From the NCBI GenBank assembly GCA_946902875.1, contig OX336359.1:4216001-4280000 (forward strand): a stretch of DNA of 64,000 nucleotides. The letters are read 5' to 3'. The first letter of the stretch is position 1. Every line of letters begins with the position of its first letter. Shown one piece after another: positions 61,049 to 64,000 of the stretch. The translations under genes and the position numbers were made by a program. The DNA is from Nematopogon swammerdamellus (Eukaryota > Arthropoda > Insecta > Lepidoptera > Adelidae). A model generated the notes under the pieces. It saw nothing but the letters and a program-made list of their open reading frames with translations. It searched no databases and was not told where the DNA came from.

Positions 61049-61307
61049 CGCTATGTATGTATGTATGCAACCGTCCTTATTGGCTACAGGAGGACTGTGA
61101 CAACATGTAGATTGCAAACGATGAAATATTGAACGTTTGCTTTAACGCTCGCTCCGTCGTCGTCGTCGGAGCTCCGGTAATATAGGATTTGGGACTACGC
61201 GCAAATGGAAATTTAAATTTTATTTGAATTATTAGCATTGTATTACATTTCTTTGTCGTGACATTATATTGGCTTTGAGGTAATTTTAAGTTTGATTTAT
61301 ATATGAC

Positions 61308-61424
61308 TCCGCAATCCAGGGAAGTCTCCGGTATGGCACCTACCTTCTCGGAGGTGATATTGGCTGGTCAGAGCATGTGCTTTGGCCCCTCCGACTTAGC
61401 CACCCATACCGGATTACATAAAAA
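61308..61424 (+). mobile_element. SINE-A 3' end
   Basis: ccgcaatccagggaagtctc ... ccggattacataaaa. Confidence 0.8.
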
Positions 61425-61584
61425 CATTATATTTTTGGTTGCCTTTATAATAAGAAATTATAAAACTGAACCGTATTCAATCCGCAGCGACATTATACAA
61501 CAAATAATCAAACACATTTTTTATTGTATACACCAAAAAATTATTAAAAAAAAATATATAAGAACCACCTTCAAAAATTTATGA

Positions 61585-61950
61585 AATAAAAAAAATCGAA
61601 CCCTAGAGTTTGAAGGCGGTCGGTTATTTTTGCTTTCTTTAGCACCGCCGTCAACTCCAGGGTTCGATTTTTTTTTATTTTATACATTTTTGAAGGCGGT
61701 TTTTATACTTTTTTAAATAGTTTTTTATTTCACAGTTTTTTCTAGGAATTTTTTTCTATAATGTACTCGGCGGAATCGCGAGGCCGAACTTTCCAATCCG
61801 ATCTTGACCAAATTGAAATGGGACCACACGGGGACCACACCAGCTTGCAAATAAAAAAAGAATCATCAAAATCGGTTCACCCAGTCGAGAGTTCTGAAAC
61901 ATACAAAAAATACAGTCGAATTGAGAACCTCCTCCTTTTTTCGAAGTCGG
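61585..61950 (+). repeat. Dispersed element with hairpins (copy 2)
   Basis: aaatcgaaccctagagtttg / caactccagggttcgatttt inverted pair and end gaacctcctccttttttcga. It lacks the duplicated GC-rich hairpin units of copy 1. 61951-62309 is AT-rich with no gene. Confidence 0.7.
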
Positions 61951-62343
61951 TTGAAAATACACAAATATGCCTAATACACAATGAATTTACTTGAAACTTA
62001 ATAAAATAGTGTTACAATTTGGTCACTGTCTATAGACATAGGTTATTTTAGTCGGTCTAACCATATGAAATAGGTACCAGTTTCTGTTCTATGTAAATTA
62101 AATTAAATTGCAATTAAGCTGTAGAACATCTGTAGGTACGCTATTTTTTGTTTGCGTTCTATAAATTATTAGAGAATCAAACTTTGCACAGTGACTATTT
62201 TACTTGGCGTGAAAGATTAATTCGCCCATCACATTAGCATTGTTTGAAAGAGCAAGTGAGAAAATTCGCTTGCATTAAAAACTAGAACCTAAACTACGTC
62301 TATATTAGAAAAATGCAAATCGAAAATCATTGGAAAAAAATAC

Positions 62344-62416
62344 ATCCCGACCAGGATTCGAACCTGGATCTCTGGCTTGAGCCGCCAACGCGATAACCAA
62401 CTACACCACCGGGCCG
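62344..62416 (-). tRNA. tRNA-like repeat, copy 1 (probably a tRNA-derived repeat, not a working tRNA)
   Basis: Minus strand: ggcccggtggtgtagttggt (box A), anticodon stem ttggc/gccag with loop GGCTCAA (CUC, but G at position 33), perfect T arm ccagg-ttcgaat-cctgg. The acceptor stem pairs only in part. It is embedded in a roughly 140-bp unit repeated at 62851-62987. Confidence 0.5.
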
Positions 62417-62888
62417 TTACGTATTATCTCCAAATTTTCGATCTCGAAATTAGTTTCGAAATCGAAACTACGTCGTTCTAAAATTATGTACGTAAAAATA
62501 AATAAAAAAACCGTTTACTAAATTTAATCACTTGCATGTAATCCCATACATTCAAACTCCAAACTAAAGCTTCTTTTGTGTTTCCTATCGATTTAACTTC
62601 CAAATAACACCTATTATAATAAAGTAGTCCTTCTCAAACTATTCCTATTGACTCCACTAAACCATACAAAACGATCAAAACATCGCCATATGTACTACGC
62701 CCACTGATAATCCCTCGCCCACCATTTACTTAGACAAAACGCAGCCCTGGCGACTGCCTCCATATAGCTAGGGTTGCCAGCTGTTCGGTATTTCACGGAA
62801 AATTTTTATAAATTACTGGTTGAATATGAAAAGGCTTGTTTTATATTTTTATTAGAAAAATGCAAAGAGAAAATCATTGGAAAAAATA

Positions 62889-62963
62889 CATCCCGGCCGG
62901 GATTCGAACCTGGGTCTCTGGCTTGAGCCGCCAACGCGATAACCAACTACGCCACCGGACCGT
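62889..62963 (-). tRNA. tRNA-like repeat, copy 2
   Basis: Same structure as copy 1 with a mismatch in the T stem (ccagg/cccgg). Flanks attagaaaaatgcaaa and cgttacgtattatctccaaa are shared with copy 1, showing that a larger unit was copied. 62451-62850 between them holds no gene. Confidence 0.5.
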
Positions 62964-63114
62964 TACGTATTATCTCCAAATTTTCGCTCGCTGCACCTTC
63001 ATGATGTCGCATAATTTTTGGGAACTTTTTTGCGAGCTTGTCTTAGTTCCAGAAGAGCGTATGAAAAACTGTAACTTATTTCAACAAAATTACAAATAAA
63101 AAAAAAACCTCACT

Positions 63115-63215
63115 TAAAATGTGAAAAATAATTTCCGTTTACTTAAAGGAGTCGGGAAATCGCTAAGTGAATACCCGCGCAGCTCTAAGTTTTTATATTT
63201 ATGTAAATTACAGCA
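63115..63215. repeat. Fold-back-type repeat remnant
   Basis: ccgtttacttaaaggagtcg ... gctaagtgaatacccgcgcagc; resembles 16500-16625. Confidence 0.45.
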
Positions 63216-63221
63216 AAACAC

Positions 63222-63355
63222 GGTCTACCACGTTTAGCAAAGTATTAGGACAAGATAAATATCAAGCAGCAAGTAAGGCACGAAGACTCACCTGTTGCAC
63301 GACTCGGCGGAAGGACCGTGCCAAGATGAGAGGTGCCTAGCCTGTCGCCGTTTAT
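63222..63355 (-). mobile_element. SINE-D fragment
   Basis: agcaaagtattaggacaaga ... gaaggaccgtgccaagatga. Confidence 0.75.
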
Positions 63356-63515
63356 AGTTCCCTACTCTATAATTGTATATATATAAATATATATATTTGT
63401 AACAGAGAAAGAAGAGAGAAAAGAAGAGATAATGTTCTGTTTTTTTCTCTCTGTGAATTTGGCAACCCTACAAAGCACAGTTTTGTCCCCCACACAGCAC
63501 GGACTATCCCATTCG

Positions 63516-63540
63516 CCCCCCCCCCCCCCCCCCCCCCCCC
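63516..63540 (+). repeat. C25 homopolymer
   Basis: 25 consecutive C residues (attcg | C25 | gaatag). The flanking 63356-63854 has no recognised gene. Confidence 0.95.
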
Positions 63541-63854
63541 GAATAGCACGAGTTCACGGTACGAATTATACGGTATTAGCATAACAACATTAGTTGCAGG
63601 CGCCATCTGTCGTCGACTTTTATTTGATAATTTTAAATTTGGAATTGCAGAGTCGAACTGTTCGTCTCGACGCGTATAATTTGTGGGGGTGCATTTTATG
63701 TGTGACATTCTTGGGGGGCGTTATTTGTGTGGGGAGGGTGTATGTACTGTCTAATTTTGCGTAGTTGTAAATTAGATGTATCTTGGTTGAAACATTTAGG
63801 GCTCGGCTACACGATCGATTGCATCACCAACTATTCACAACATTTTAGTTGAGT

Positions 63855-64000
63855 TTTTTTTTATGGAAACTGACCGGTGAAATGCCACCTAATTTTTTTT
63901 TTTTTTTTATGGAAACTGACTCGGTTGGCTACATCACCTACAATCCGTTATGTCAGCCCATAACACCGGGTGAACTAGGTGCCACGTCCCCCTTTGATCG
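63855..64000 (-). mobile_element. SINE-B/C 3' ends, cut by the window edge
   Basis: Two starts: ttttatggaaactgaccggtgaaatgcc (63860) and, after a second T-run, atggaaactgactcggttgg (63909) ... gtgaactaggtgccacgtc. Confidence 0.75.

Overview
The window is eukaryotic and almost certainly from a moth or butterfly (Lepidoptera). This rests on spliced GT-AG introns, a digestive-type serine protease gene, RTE-, jockey- and Penelope-type retroelements, tRNA-headed SINEs, and several dispersed tails that I recognise as typical of lepidopteran genomes. About nine tenths is transposable elements or their debris. I see no bacterial or organelle genes. Nothing proves the chromosome, but the nested young insertions and satellites would suit a repeat-rich region such as a W chromosome or pericentromere.

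Layout. 1-2236: SINE fragments and a MITE. 2237-4405: C-terminal end of a jockey-type LINE reverse transcriptase ORF, in which one 14-codon motif has expanded to 42 in-frame copies. 4445-5132: a TIR element. 5246-13098 (minus): a complete five-exon chymotrypsin-like serine protease gene of 293 aa, pieced together from the sequence. All splice phases agree, but the catalytic Asp is Asn. Its introns hold a 229-bp array of partial copies of its own exon 2, a 55-bp minisatellite, a Penelope-type insertion with hammerhead-like ends, a fold-back MITE and SINEs. 13.6-18.9 kb: SINEs and a 1.7-kb TIR element studded with a GGTCCTCG motif. 18897-23346: an intact-looking Ty3/gypsy element of the CsRn1/Kabuki type with identical 191-bp LTRs and a 4-bp TSD. 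23.5-28.43 kb: a second gypsy element (minus) with intact pol, shortened 5' LTR and no visible gag. 28.4-45.6 kb: a mosaic of LINE 3' ends (RTE, CR1/jockey-like) and SINEs. 45.64-52.45 kb: an approximately 3.3-kb unit present twice in tandem, each carrying a large inverted repeat. 52.9-64 kb: SINEs, a fragment with an R2-like nuclease domain, (ACAGT)n and 11-bp satellites, an RTE ORF end, two tRNA-like repeats and a C25 tract.

SINE names used below. SINE-A has a tRNA-like head (boxes tggccgagtgg and ggttcgaatcc) and an approximately 400-bp body ending in oligo(A). SINE-B has a tRNA-like box A, a 5S-rRNA-like middle and a tRNA-like box B, with a body that shares a central block with SINE-A. 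SINE-C has a different head (taccgtgtggggccggtact, stem GTGGGGC/GCCCCAC) on the SINE-B body. SINE-D has the SINE-C head with a tail of its own. SINE-CB is a SINE-C/D head fused to a full SINE-B. These modules are freely recombined.

Only the protease could be an ordinary host gene. The two gypsy elements and the RTE, jockey, Penelope and SINE copies interact only as nested insertions. Their target-site duplications (for example 33601/33995, 44228/44373, 6082/6635, 32036/32199) give a relative order of events.
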